From: DASUAO01 sp046484625
GTDB taxonomy: Bacteria; Actinomycetota; Acidimicrobiia; IMCC26256; PALSA-555
Length of the DNA: 21,812 nt
Direction: 5' to 3'
Assembly: GCA_046484625.1 (NCBI GenBank)
Contig: JAWOIO010000080.1
Location: forward strand, 1 to 21,812
A program made the translations under genes and the position numbers. This document shows, piece after piece, positions 7,408-15,417 of the stretch. The notes beneath the pieces are model-generated. The model worked only from the letters and a program-made list of their open reading frames with translations. It searched no databases and was not told the origin of the DNA. How positions within the stretch are numbered: position 1 is the stretch's first letter; each line of letters starts with the position of its first letter.

Positions 7408-8421
7408 TCAGTCGTCGAGCAGCGTCGCCCAACGCGCGACGGCGTCGTCGACCACGTCGCCACCCGGACCACCCGCCGTCGGACGCTCGGCCGCGCGGGA
7501 CGGTTCGTCGACGAGGACCGGGAGCGTCGCCGCGACGCAGTCGCGCACCGCGTCGAGGTCGTACCCGCCCTCGAGGAACACCACCGTTCGCCCGGGCGGA
7601 CCCAGCGCCGCGGCGCGACCCGCGAGCAGCGCGTAGTCGCCGGCCGACAAGGCCAGGCCGGTGAGCGGATCGGCGCGGTGCGCGTCGAACCCCGCCGAGA
7701 TCAGCACCCAGTCGGGGGCGAACCCTTCCGCGGCCGGCCCGATCACGGTCTCGAACGCACGCAGGTACACGTCTCCGGTCGCCCCCGCGGGAAGCGGGAC
7801 GTTGCACGTGGTTCCACGGGCGTCACCTCCCCCGATCTCGTCGAGGCGCCCCGAGCCGGGGTACAGCGGCCATTCGTGCAACGAGACGTAGAGCACGCGC
7901 GGATCGTCCCAGAAGATGTCCTGCGTGCCGTTGCCATGGTGCGCGTCATAGTCGACGATCACGACCCGCTGCCCGCGATCGGCGAGCGATGCCGCGGTGA
8001 CTGCCACGTTGTTGAGCAGGCAGAACCCCATGGGCAATCGACCGGTGGCGTGGTGGCCTGGCGGCCGGACGCCGAGGAACGCGGCTCGACCGGTCCCGGC
8101 CTCGAGCGCGTCGACCGCCGCCAGCCCGGCGCCCGCCGCGCGGATCGCGGCGTGCCACGACCCCGCGGACACCGCGGTGTCGGCGTCGATCCCGCCGCCA
8201 CCCCGCGCGACAAGCGACTCCACCCGATCGAGCAGTGCCGGCTCGTGGACCCTCGTGAGCTCGGCAGCCGTCGCGTCGCGCGGCTCGAGGATCGAGAGCG
8301 CGTCGTCGAGTGCAGCGGCTCGGATCCCGTCGGCGACGGCGGCGAGGCGCTCGACCCGCTCCGGGTGGCCGGGCCCAGGGTCGTGGCCCGCGAACGCGGC
8401 GTCGTCAGCCAGGAGCAGCAC
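7408..8421 (-). CDS. Histone deacetylase family (class II-like) zinc deacetylase
   Basis: 337 residues from the proposed GTG 8421. The bacterial HDAC-like family deacetylates lysines, acetylpolyamines or other amides. The fold begins LLLADDAAFAGHDPGPGHPE. The active-site His pair is in VRPPGHHATG (H123, H124). Zinc ligands are D159 and H161 in VDYDAHHGNGTQDIF and D246 in SAGFDAHRADPL. The gate Tyr is in FLEGGYDLDAV. All catalytic residues are present. Starts are possible at ATG 8472, ATG 8457, GTG 8430 and GTG 8421. I choose 8421 because a TACGGT box sits seven bases upstream and the family usually begins a few residues before the conserved strand. It is the only leftward gene between pcnA and parB and is divergent from the GNAT gene. 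Substrate unknown. Confidence 0.88.
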   Translation of the reverse strand: MLLLADDAAFAGHDPGPGHPERVERLAAVADGIRAAALDDALSILEPRDATAAELTRVHEPALLDRVESLVARGGGGIDADTAVSAGSWHAAIRAAGAGLAAVDALEAGTGRAAFLGVRPPGHHATGRLPMGFCLLNNVAVTAASLADRGQRVVIVDYDAHHGNGTQDIFWDDPRVLYVSLHEWPLYPGSGRLDEIGGGDARGTTCNVPLPAGATGDVYLRAFETVIGPAAEGFAPDWVLISAGFDAHRADPLTGLALSAGDYALLAGRAAALGPPGRTVVFLEGGYDLDAVRDCVAATLPVLVDEPSRAAERPTAGGPGGDVVDDAVARWATLLDD

Positions 8422-8428
8422 GGCCGTC

Positions 8429-8434
8429 ACCGTA
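8429..8434 (-). promoter_or_regulatory. Candidate -10 box for the HDAC-like gene
   Basis: Leftward TACGGT fits TANNNT and is followed by seven bases and GTG 8421. If functional, it overlaps the alternative GTG at 8430 and rules out the longer starts. Confidence 0.35.
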
Positions 8435-8491
8435 GTGGTGCTCGCCGGGCCGGCCATCCGGCCTGCCGACATGCGCCCGGACCTCGCCAGG

Positions 8492-8497
8492 TACGCT
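8492..8497 (+). promoter_or_regulatory. Candidate -10 box for the GNAT gene
   Basis: GGTACGCT contains the TANNNT hexamer TACGCT, eight bases before the GTG at 8506. There is no Shine-Dalgarno sequence. The spacing is a little longer than for the other leaderless candidates. Confidence 0.35.
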
Positions 8498-8505
8498 CAG
8501 CGGCC

Positions 8506-9267
8506 GTGGCCGAGCGCATCACCGGTGGGCGGACCGCGCGCACCCGCCGCACCGCCGAGCGGAGTGACGCGGGCCGTCCCCCCCAGTCCTTCGGGTGGGC
8601 GAAGGCGCGTCCCTGGCGCGGCGACCGGACCACCGCGCACCTCGTCCTCAGCGATCGGGTTCCGAGGGAACCGTCGACCGTCGAGTCGTGCCTCGGTCCG
8701 CTCCGCCGAAGCGGGTACCGCTCGGTCGTCACCACCGCGATGCAACCGGGAGACGCCCTCGCGTTCGTCGATGCCGGGTTCGACGTCCGCGAGCGCCTGC
8801 ACCTCCTCGAGCACGACCTCGAGCGGATCCCGAACCCGACGACGTCGCCGCGCCGCCTACGACGGGCGCGGCGTGGCGACCGGGAGTCCGTCCTCGGGCT
8901 CGACGGACTCGCCTTCGACGACTTCTGGCGTCTCGACGAGCAGGGCCTCCGCGATGCGCTCCAGGCGACTCCCTCCGTCCGGTTCCGGATCGGTGAGTCG
9001 GCAGACGGGCAGCTTGCCGCGTACTCGATCATCGGGCGCGCCGGGCGCCAGGGCTACCTCCAACGCGTGGCCGTCCATCCCGCGGCGCGGCGCCAGGGAT
9101 GGGGCGTGATGCTGGTCGTGGATGCCCTGCGCTGGCTCGTCCGCCACGACGTCCGCCGCGCGCTGGTCAACACACAGTGGACGAACGACGGCGCGCTCGC
9201 GCTCTACGAAGCGTGCGGCTTCCGACGTCTCCCGGCCGGTCTCTGCGTCCTCGATCGAGCCCTGTGA
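8506..9267 (+). CDS. GNAT family N-acetyltransferase
   Basis: 253 residues. The C-terminal half (about 135-253) is a GNAT fold. A strand YLQRVAVHPAARRQGWGVML contains the acetyl-CoA pyrophosphate loop (RRQGWG, near residues 196-201). It is followed by a helix VDALRWLVRHDVRRALVNTQ and the closing NDGALALYEACGFRRL, which is the usual GNAT end. The N-terminal half is Arg-rich and has a degenerate GNAT-like pattern (HLVLSDRVPREPSTVESCLG, AFVDAGFDVRERLHLLEHDL), so it may be a decayed first GNAT domain. It occupies the place of mutT4 (Rv3908) in the mycobacterial gene order. Its TGA overlaps the DUF6049 start as GTGA. Possible targets are proteins or small amines. The GTG start relies on a nearby -10 box and is uncertain. 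Confidence 0.75.
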   Translation: MAERITGGRTARTRRTAERSDAGRPPQSFGWAKARPWRGDRTTAHLVLSDRVPREPSTVESCLGPLRRSGYRSVVTTAMQPGDALAFVDAGFDVRERLHLLEHDLERIPNPTTSPRRLRRARRGDRESVLGLDGLAFDDFWRLDEQGLRDALQATPSVRFRIGESADGQLAAYSIIGRAGRQGYLQRVAVHPAARRQGWGVMLVVDALRWLVRHDVRRALVNTQWTNDGALALYEACGFRRLPAGLCVLDRAL

Positions 9268-11300
9268 CTCGTGCGGCGCGTGTCGCGGCAATCGCCGCGG
9301 CACTCCTCGCGTCGTCGCTCGCCACCGCGGTCGACGCGAGCGCGCCCCGAGCGTCGACCGCTGCCGCTCCCGGGGATCGCATCGAGCTCGTCTCCCAAGA
9401 CGCGTGGACACCTGCCGGAGGTGATCTCCGGGTCGGTGTGCGCATCTCGGGACCCATCGCCGCCGATGCCACCCTGCGCCTCGTCGCCTCTCCCGCCTTG
9501 AGCTCGCGATCGGAGTTCGACCGCGTCATCGCCAACGAGCCTCGGAGCCCGGTCCTGGACGAGGTCCAGATCCCCCTCGCCCCTCTGTCCGCCGACGCGA
9601 ACGGCACGTACCTCGTCTCGATCGGCCTCGAGAGCTCCGGAGTCCGGGATCCGGTCCGGCTCGGGCTCCAGCGCGCAGGTGTCTACCCCCTCCGCGTCGA
9701 GCTCACCGGAATCGGTGAAGACCGCAGCTCGACCTTCACCACCTTTGCCGTCGTCACCGAGGCAACCCCCGACGGGCAGGCTCGACAGCTCGCCAGCCGC
9801 CTCGGAGTCGCGTGGGTATGGCCACTGCAAGCGGGCCCCTCGATGCTGCCCAACGGATCCCTCGACCCGATCGTCCTCGACTCGTTCGATGCGACCGGCC
9901 GTCTCGGGCAGCAGGCCGCCGCGCTCGCGCGAGCGGGCGACATCGGGCTCACACTGGTTCCCGGCCCCGAGACCCTCGAGGCGTGGGTGGCTCACGGCCG
10001 AGACGACCCCGGCGCCGCACGAGGCGCGGCAGCCGTGATCGACGCGGCAACGAGGGGAGAGGTGCTCTCGACCGCCTACGCCCCGACCAACCTCCCCTCC
10101 CTCCTGGCAGCCGGGCTCGATCCCCTGGTCGATCGGCAGCTCGCCGAAGGCCGCAAGGTCCTCACGGCGGTCCTGGAGTCGCCTCCCGTGACCACCACCG
10201 CGCTCGCTCGACCCGCCGACGAGCCCTCCTTGACGCGGCTCCGCGCCCAGGGCGTCGCGCAGGTGATCGTCGACAGCGATGCGCTCGTCCCGAGCGATGA
10301 CGGCGAGTCGACCATCACTCGACCGTTCCAGATCCGTTCGGGGCCGGACAGCCAGGAGCGTCTCACCGCGGTCGCCAGCGACAGCGGGCTCGTATCGCTG
10401 ATCCCCGGGGACGATTCGACGGCGCTGCGCGCTCAGCGCGTCCTCGCCGGATTGTCGATCGTTGCCCAAGAAGCGCCGTCGGCGCCCCGCGCGGTGGTCC
10501 TGGCCTCGCAATCCGAGCTGGCGGTGGACGGCACGCTCTTCGACGCGCTGTTCGCCGGACTGCGCGGCCACCCGTGGCTCGAGACGATGACGATCGCCGA
10601 CATCTTCGCTCGCGTGCCGAGTACCGAGGCTCGGAGTGATGCCGTCCGGACGCTCGCGCCGGCGCCCGTGCCCGAACCGCCGGTACCGGCCGTCGCGTGG
10701 CTCGCCACCCAGGCGCGGCTCGACGCATTCGCGGCAGCGGTCGGCCCGGATGATCCGATCGTCACCGAGGCGACCCAAGCCCTGCTCATCGCCCAGTCGT
10801 CAACCTTCATCGGCGCGGACGGCGTTGCGCGCGCCGCGGCGACTCTGGCGCACGTGAACGGAACGATTGACGAGTTCCTGTCCGGGATCCGCGTCCCCGA
10901 CCCCGGCACGATCACGCTCACCTCCCGTGCTGGCGAGATCCCGTTGACGTTCCGCAACGACACCGGGCGCAACGTCCGGATCACCGTCACGCTCGCGAGC
11001 CCGAAGCTGTTCTTCCCCGAGGGAGCGACCTACAACATCGAGCTCGCTCCGAGGAGCACGACCTTGCCGGTGGCGGTGAGGGCCCGGACGTCGGGGACCT
11101 TCCCGCTCCAGCTCAGCGTCCGGACCTTCGAAGGTGACCTCGCCATCGCCGAGACCAGGTTCCAGGTCCGCTCCACGGTCGTGAGCACGGTCGGGCTGAC
11201 GCTCATGATCAGCGCAGCGGTCTTCCTCGCGGCGTGGTGGGGGTTGTACATCCGCCGCGCGCGCCGACGTCGCCGCGAGAGTGTCGCGCAACATGGTTGA
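9264..11300 (+). CDS. DUF6049 family exported, membrane-anchored protein (Rv3909-like)
   Basis: 678 residues. Residues 1-26 form a signal peptide (TRAARVAAIAAALLASSLATAV then an Ala/Ser-rich cleavage region). The large middle part is extracytoplasmic and starts with a beta-sandwich-like stretch (RIELVSQDAWTPAGGDLRVG). Near the C-terminus is another beta domain (TITLTSRAGEIPLTFRNDTG). A single membrane helix follows at about residues 643-661 (GLTLMISAAVFLAAWWGLYI), with an Arg-rich cytoplasmic end RRARRRRRE. This architecture and its position immediately before murJ match Rv3909 of M. tuberculosis. The role is not established; the conserved pairing with MurJ suggests a periplasmic partner in wall assembly. 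GTG 9264 overlaps the GNAT stop by four bases and the gene overlaps murJ. Confidence 0.8.
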   Translation: MTRAARVAAIAAALLASSLATAVDASAPRASTAAAPGDRIELVSQDAWTPAGGDLRVGVRISGPIAADATLRLVASPALSSRSEFDRVIANEPRSPVLDEVQIPLAPLSADANGTYLVSIGLESSGVRDPVRLGLQRAGVYPLRVELTGIGEDRSSTFTTFAVVTEATPDGQARQLASRLGVAWVWPLQAGPSMLPNGSLDPIVLDSFDATGRLGQQAAALARAGDIGLTLVPGPETLEAWVAHGRDDPGAARGAAAVIDAATRGEVLSTAYAPTNLPSLLAAGLDPLVDRQLAEGRKVLTAVLESPPVTTTALARPADEPSLTRLRAQGVAQVIVDSDALVPSDDGESTITRPFQIRSGPDSQERLTAVASDSGLVSLIPGDDSTALRAQRVLAGLSIVAQEAPSAPRAVVLASQSELAVDGTLFDALFAGLRGHPWLETMTIADIFARVPSTEARSDAVRTLAPAPVPEPPVPAVAWLATQARLDAFAAAVGPDDPIVTEATQALLIAQSSTFIGADGVARAAATLAHVNGTIDEFLSGIRVPDPGTITLTSRAGEIPLTFRNDTGRNVRITVTLASPKLFFPEGATYNIELAPRSTTLPVAVRARTSGTFPLQLSVRTFEGDLAIAETRFQVRSTVVSTVGLTLMISAAVFLAAWWGLYIRRARRRRRESVAQHG

Positions 11301-12975
11301 ACGCCCGACGCGCGCCGACCGGCACCAGCGACACGACACCCGGTCGCTCGTCCAGTCGAGTGCGGTCGTCGGGATCGGCACCGCGCTGTCGCGGCTGACC
11401 GGGTTCCTCCGGGTTGCGGCGATCGCCTACGCCCTGGGGATCTCGACGCTCGCCGGCGTGTACTCCTACGCGAACGAGACGCCCAACATCGTGTACGAGC
11501 TCCTGCTCGGGGGTGTCTTGACCGCGACCCTCGTGCCCCAGTTCGTGAAGCATCTCCACGACCACGACGAGGAGGCGACGAGCGCGGTCGTGTCGGTCGC
11601 GATGCTCGCGCTGATCGTGATCACGCTTCTCGGCGTCGTCCTCGCGCCGTTCATCGTCGACGTGTACACCCTGCGGGTCTCGGGGCCGGGCCGCGCCGCC
11701 CAGCAGGAGCTGGCTACCGATCTGCTGCGCCTCTTCATGCCTCAGATGCTCTTCTACGGCGTCACCGCGCTCGCGACCTCTCTGCTGCACGCGCGCCGGA
11801 AGTTCGCGGCGGCTGCGTTCGCTCCGATCCTGAACAACGTCGTCGTCATCGCGATGTTCCTCGCGCTTCCCCAGGTGGTCGACGGGCGCCTCACTGTCGC
11901 CCGGGTCAACAACGACTCCGGCCTCCTGCTCCTCCTCGGGCTGGGTACGACCGCCGGCATCGTCGCGATGGCGCTCGCGCTCGTCCTGGCCCTCCGATCC
12001 GCGCGGATCCACCTGCGGTTCGTGCCCTCGATCCGGCATGCCGCTGTCCGCACGATGTTGCGCCTCTCGGGCTGGACCGTCGGGTACGTCATCGCCAACC
12101 AGGTGGCGCTCTGGGTCGTGCTCGTGCTCGCGAACGGCGAGAGGGGCGGTGCGTTCGCCTACCTGAGCGCGTACGCGTTCTTCCAGCTCCCGTACGGGCT
12201 GTTCTCGGTCTCGGTGATGACCGCGGTCGCACCCGACCTCGCGGCCGCCGGGAGCCGGGGCGACGCGCCTGCGCTGCGCCATCGCTTCGCACGGTCGCTG
12301 CGGCTGATCCTCACGGTGATCGTTCCCGCGGCCGCCGTGTACGTCGCGCTCGCGCGGCCGATCGTGGTCGCGCTGCTGCAGCGGGGAGCGTTCTCGGCGT
12401 CCGACGCCGCCCTCGTGAGCGACACGCTGATCGCCTTCGCTGTCGGCCTCCCCTTCTTCTCGACCTACCTCTTCGCGCTGCGGGCCTTCTACTCCCTCTC
12501 CGACACCCGCACGCCCTTCTTCCTCAACTGCGTCGAGAACGCGATCAACATCGGGCTCGCACTCGCGCTCTTCGGGCGGTTCGGCATCCCCGGGCTCGCG
12601 GCCGCGTTCTCGGGCGCCTACGCGCTCGCCGCGATCCTTGCGCTCGCCGTGCTCTCGAAGCGGATCGGCGGCCTGCAGGGGCGTGGGATCGGCACAACAG
12701 GCGGTCGCATCCTCGTGGCGAGCGTGGCCGGCGCCGTCGCCGCCTGGGTCGTCGCCGATCAGGTGGGTTGGTCCTCGCCAGCCGCCGCCGCCGCCGCCGT
12801 CGTCCTTGGACTCGCGGTGGCCGCGGTCGTCGTCGTGGCCGGCCTGTGGGTGGGGCGCGTCGAGGAGGCCCGGGAGCTCGTTTCCTTGGTCCGGCGCCGG
12901 GATCCGTCGCCGGCCAACAACCCGCCCGACACCTCGTGCGCCGATCGGGACGGGCGCCGACACCCCCGGCCGTGA
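11293..12975 (+). CDS. murJ: Lipid II flippase MurJ (MviN family)
   Basis: 560 residues from ATG 11293 (GTG 11281 is an alternative adding four residues). MurJ flips lipid-linked peptidoglycan precursor across the membrane. The sequence is a polytopic protein of the MVF family. It opens SSAVVGIGTALSRLTGFLRV with the family's conserved RLTGFLR. It continues with YSYANETPNIVYELLLGGVLTATLVPQF, then about a dozen more hydrophobic segments, including FFQLPYGLFSVSVMTAVAPDL and ALLQRGAFSASDAALVSDTL. In M. tuberculosis MviN (Rv3910), a pseudokinase and an extracellular domain follow the flippase. Here the protein ends with a short Pro/Arg-rich tail, and those domains are in a separate gene at 13912. 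It overlaps the DUF6049 gene by eight bases. A run of GCC codons near 12783 encodes six alanines. Confidence 0.95.
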   Translation: MVERPTRADRHQRHDTRSLVQSSAVVGIGTALSRLTGFLRVAAIAYALGISTLAGVYSYANETPNIVYELLLGGVLTATLVPQFVKHLHDHDEEATSAVVSVAMLALIVITLLGVVLAPFIVDVYTLRVSGPGRAAQQELATDLLRLFMPQMLFYGVTALATSLLHARRKFAAAAFAPILNNVVVIAMFLALPQVVDGRLTVARVNNDSGLLLLLGLGTTAGIVAMALALVLALRSARIHLRFVPSIRHAAVRTMLRLSGWTVGYVIANQVALWVVLVLANGERGGAFAYLSAYAFFQLPYGLFSVSVMTAVAPDLAAAGSRGDAPALRHRFARSLRLILTVIVPAAAVYVALARPIVVALLQRGAFSASDAALVSDTLIAFAVGLPFFSTYLFALRAFYSLSDTRTPFFLNCVENAINIGLALALFGRFGIPGLAAAFSGAYALAAILALAVLSKRIGGLQGRGIGTTGGRILVASVAGAVAAWVVADQVGWSSPAAAAAAVVLGLAVAAVVVVAGLWVGRVEEARELVSLVRRRDPSPANNPPDTSCADRDGRRHPRP

Positions 12976-13013
12976 CACCATGAAGGTCGCCGCCACCACC
13001 TAGGAGCACCCCC

Positions 13014-13850
13014 TTGGGAGTCCGAGTCGTCACCGACAGCGCCTGCGACCTCCCGCAGGAGCTCATCGACACGCACGCGATCGAGGTCGTCCCGCTCACG
13101 ATCCGCTTCGGTGACACCGAGTACGTCGACCGCGAGGAGCTCACCGCCGAGGGCTTCTGGCAGCGCCTCCAGTCCTCCGACGTGCTGCCCGAGACGGCCG
13201 CGCCGTCGGCCGGTGCGTTCGAGAGCAGGTTCCGCGACCTGATCGAGCGGGGCGCGACCGGGATCGTCTGCATCAACCTCTCGTCCCGGCTCTCCGCCAC
13301 CATGCAGGCTGCGCAGGTCGCGGCCGCCGCCGTCCGTGGGGACTGCCCGGTCCAGGTGATCGACTCGCTCACCTGCTCGATGGGCCTCGGCCGACTCTGC
13401 CTGACCGCGGCCCGGCGGGCATCCGACGGTGACCCCCTCGACCGGATCGTCGAGGAGGTGATCAGCCGACGCGACCGGACACGGCTCTTCGGCGCGCTCG
13501 ACACCCTCGAGTTCTTGAAGAAGGGCGGGCGGGTCGGCAACGCACGAGCGCTCCTCGGTTCGATGCTGTCGATCAAGCCGGTCGTGGAGGTCCGGGACGG
13601 CGTGGTCGAGGAGGCGGGAAAGGTTCGGACCCGCTCGAAGTCGCTGCGCGTCCTCGCGGAGAAGGTCGCGGCGCAGCCCATCGACACGCTGTCGGTGCTG
13701 CACGGCATGGCCGACGACGTCGACGACCTGCTCGAGCTGCTCGAGCCGATCAAGCCCCGTGACGAGATCATCCTCGGCACCGTGGGGCCGGTGATCGGCA
13801 CGCACGCCGGCCCAGGTGTGATCGGCGTGACCTTCCAGACCCGGGCCTGA
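13014..13850 (+). CDS. DegV family protein (fatty-acid binding)
   Basis: 278 residues, the usual DegV length. DegV proteins bind a fatty acid between two domains and, in Firmicutes, act as FakB subunits presenting fatty acids to the kinase FakA. Recognisable parts are the N-terminal VRVVTDSACDLPQEL, the VVPLTIRFGDTEYVDREELT segment, TAAPSAGAFESRF, INLSSRLSATMQAA, VIDSLTCSMGLG and LEFLKKGGRVGNARALLGSMLSIKP. The last strand, HAGPGVIGVTF, is also typical. The start is TTG 13014, preceded by AGGAG eight bases upstream; GVRVVTD follows at once. It sits between murJ (38-base gap) and the kinase, an interruption relative to mycobacteria. No FakA-like gene is in the window, so its partner is unknown. 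Confidence 0.9.
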   Translation: MGVRVVTDSACDLPQELIDTHAIEVVPLTIRFGDTEYVDREELTAEGFWQRLQSSDVLPETAAPSAGAFESRFRDLIERGATGIVCINLSSRLSATMQAAQVAAAAVRGDCPVQVIDSLTCSMGLGRLCLTAARRASDGDPLDRIVEEVISRRDRTRLFGALDTLEFLKKGGRVGNARALLGSMLSIKPVVEVRDGVVEEAGKVRTRSKSLRVLAEKVAAQPIDTLSVLHGMADDVDDLLELLEPIKPRDEIILGTVGPVIGTHAGPGVIGVTFQTRA

Positions 13851-13889
13851 GCCTCCCGCGCCGGCGGGGCGGTGCACCGGCCCGACGCC

Positions 13890-13905
13890 CGGTACTCGGT
13901 ACCGT
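13890..13905 (+). promoter_or_regulatory. Leaderless promoter of the kinase operon with overlapping palindrome
   Basis: TACCGT (13900-13905) is followed by six bases and GTG 13912, with no Shine-Dalgarno sequence. The hexamer lies in the inverted repeat CGGTAC-TCG-GTACCG (13890-13904), whose right arm covers most of the -10 box. A bound protein would block the promoter. The 13851-13911 gap also contains GGTGCACC (13871-13878). Confidence 0.5.
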
Positions 13906-13911
13906 GGCCCG

Positions 13912-15417
13912 GTGACACCTGCGGCTGAGCCCGGTCGCGTCCTCGGCGGTCGATACCACCTCGTCTCCCTGATCGCGCGGGGTGGGATGGCCAGCGTCTG
14001 GGTCGGCGACGACACCCTGTTGGCCCGTCGCGTCGCCATCAAGACCCTTCGCCCCGAGCTGGCCGACGACGAGGTGATCCGCGCCCGGTTCCGCCACGAG
14101 GCCATCGCGGTCGCGAGCCTGACCCACCCGAACATCGTCGCCACGTACGACACCGGGGAGGACGAAGGCATCGCCTACCTGGTGATGGAGCTCATCGACG
14201 GGCCGAACCTCCGTCGTCACCTCGACGAGCGCGGGCCCCTCCCGGTGCCCGAGGCCGTGAGCATCACCCGGGGAGTGGCCGCGGCGCTCGCCCACGCGCA
14301 CTCCAAGGGGATCGTCCACCGTGACATCAAGCCGGCGAATGTCCTGGTACCGCCGACGGGTTCGGCCAAGGTCACCGACTTCGGCATCGCGAAGGTGGCC
14401 GGTGGCGTCGACCTCACCGCGACCGGCTCCGTGATGGGGACCGCCCGCTACCTGGCCCCCGAGCAGGTCCGCGGTGAGCCGGCCGACGGTCGCGCCGACC
14501 TCTACGCCGTCGGGCTCCTCCTGTACGAGATGCTCGCCGGGCGGACCCCGTTCACGGGCGACACCGACACGGCGGTCGCCCTCGCCCGCCTCGCGAGCCC
14601 ACCCGCACCGGTTCGGAGCCATCGAGGCGATGTGCCATCCGACCTCGACACGATCGTCCTGCGCTGCCTCGCCCTCGATCCGGAACATCGGTATCCCGAC
14701 GCGGACGCGCTCGGCGCGGTGCTCGGCCGCGTCGAGCGCGCCGAGGCGGGGGAAGCCGCGGCGGCTGGGCCGAGTCCCGTCGCGACGACCGCGGCGACCG
14801 CGGCGGCGCCAGCCCGCGCGACGCCCCCGGGGCCGCCCCGGAGGGACCGCGGGCAGCCCGGTCCCCGACGCTCGGGGTGGCCGTGGGCACTGCTCGGAGT
14901 CCTGTTGCTCGCGATCGGGTCGGCGGCCGGCTACCTCGTGGTGTCGACGACCCGCGACTCGGGCGGTTCGGGTGGGGGTTCGAGCGCGTCGGCGCCCCGC
15001 GTCGTCGGCGCCACGGACTTCGACCCCGAGGGTGGCGACGGCGAGAACGGCGACCTCGCGGGGTTCGCGGTCGACGGCGACCCGGCGACCTCTTGGCGGA
15101 CCGAGACCTACCGGAGTCCTGTCTTCGGGGGCGGGAAGTCGGGGGTCGGCCTTGCGGTCGAGCTGGCCGGCGACGGCGACGTGTCATCGGTCGAGGTCGA
15201 CACGACGAGCAGCGGCTGGAGCGCCCGCGTCTATGTCGGGGACGGAGCTGCGACCACGCTCGACGGCTGGGGACCCGCGCTGGCGTCCGGCAACGAGCTG
15301 GGCTCCTCCGCACGGTTCAGGATCGACCCACCGGCTCGCGGATCGGCGGTCCTGCTCTGGCTGACCCGGCTCCCCGGCTCGGGGCGACTCGAGATCGCCG
15401 AGGTGCGCGTTGGTTGA
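13912..15417 (+). CDS. Transmembrane Ser/Thr protein kinase with MviN-type discoidin-like ectodomain
   Basis: 501 residues. The cytoplasmic Hanks-type kinase domain (about 15-280) has every catalytic element: Gly loop IARGGMASVW, K44 in VAIK, helix-C E63, HRDIKPANVL with D138 and N143, DFG at 156-158, activation-loop Thr/Ser and APEQ at 182-185. A Pro/Ala/Arg-rich juxtamembrane linker leads to one membrane helix at about 323-345. An extracellular domain follows (about 365-501) with DFDPEGGDGENGDLAGFAVD, GDPATSWRTETY, KSGVGLAVEL and a closing WLTRLPGSGRLEIAEVRV. This ectodomain resembles the C-terminal domain of mycobacterial MviN, where the attached kinase is inactive. Here it is separate from murJ and looks active. 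It probably phosphorylates wall-synthesis proteins. The sigma-factor gene overlaps its end by eight bases. Confidence 0.9.
   Translation: MTPAAEPGRVLGGRYHLVSLIARGGMASVWVGDDTLLARRVAIKTLRPELADDEVIRARFRHEAIAVASLTHPNIVATYDTGEDEGIAYLVMELIDGPNLRRHLDERGPLPVPEAVSITRGVAAALAHAHSKGIVHRDIKPANVLVPPTGSAKVTDFGIAKVAGGVDLTATGSVMGTARYLAPEQVRGEPADGRADLYAVGLLLYEMLAGRTPFTGDTDTAVALARLASPPAPVRSHRGDVPSDLDTIVLRCLALDPEHRYPDADALGAVLGRVERAEAGEAAAAGPSPVATTAATAAAPARATPPGPPRRDRGQPGPRRSGWPWALLGVLLLAIGSAAGYLVVSTTRDSGGSGGGSSASAPRVVGATDFDPEGGDGENGDLAGFAVDGDPATSWRTETYRSPVFGGGKSGVGLAVELAGDGDVSSVEVDTTSSGWSARVYVGDGAATTLDGWGPALASGNELGSSARFRIDPPARGSAVLLWLTRLPGSGRLEIAEVRVG

Noticed and set aside
5874..7472. Upstream extension of the pcnA frame to about 999 codons
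   Set aside because: The added region is low-complexity and antisense to the well-supported nfeD and SPFH genes; the PcnA family begins near ATG 5873.
12781..12800. GCC trinucleotide run in murJ considered as a microsatellite
   Set aside because: It encodes a short alanine stretch in a membrane helix, with only about six units; common in GC-rich coding DNA.
11209..12999. 596-codon open frame on the minus strand over murJ
   Set aside because: Composition is Arg/Asp/His/Gly-rich with no domain pattern; it is the antisense shadow of the clear MurJ gene in GC-rich DNA.
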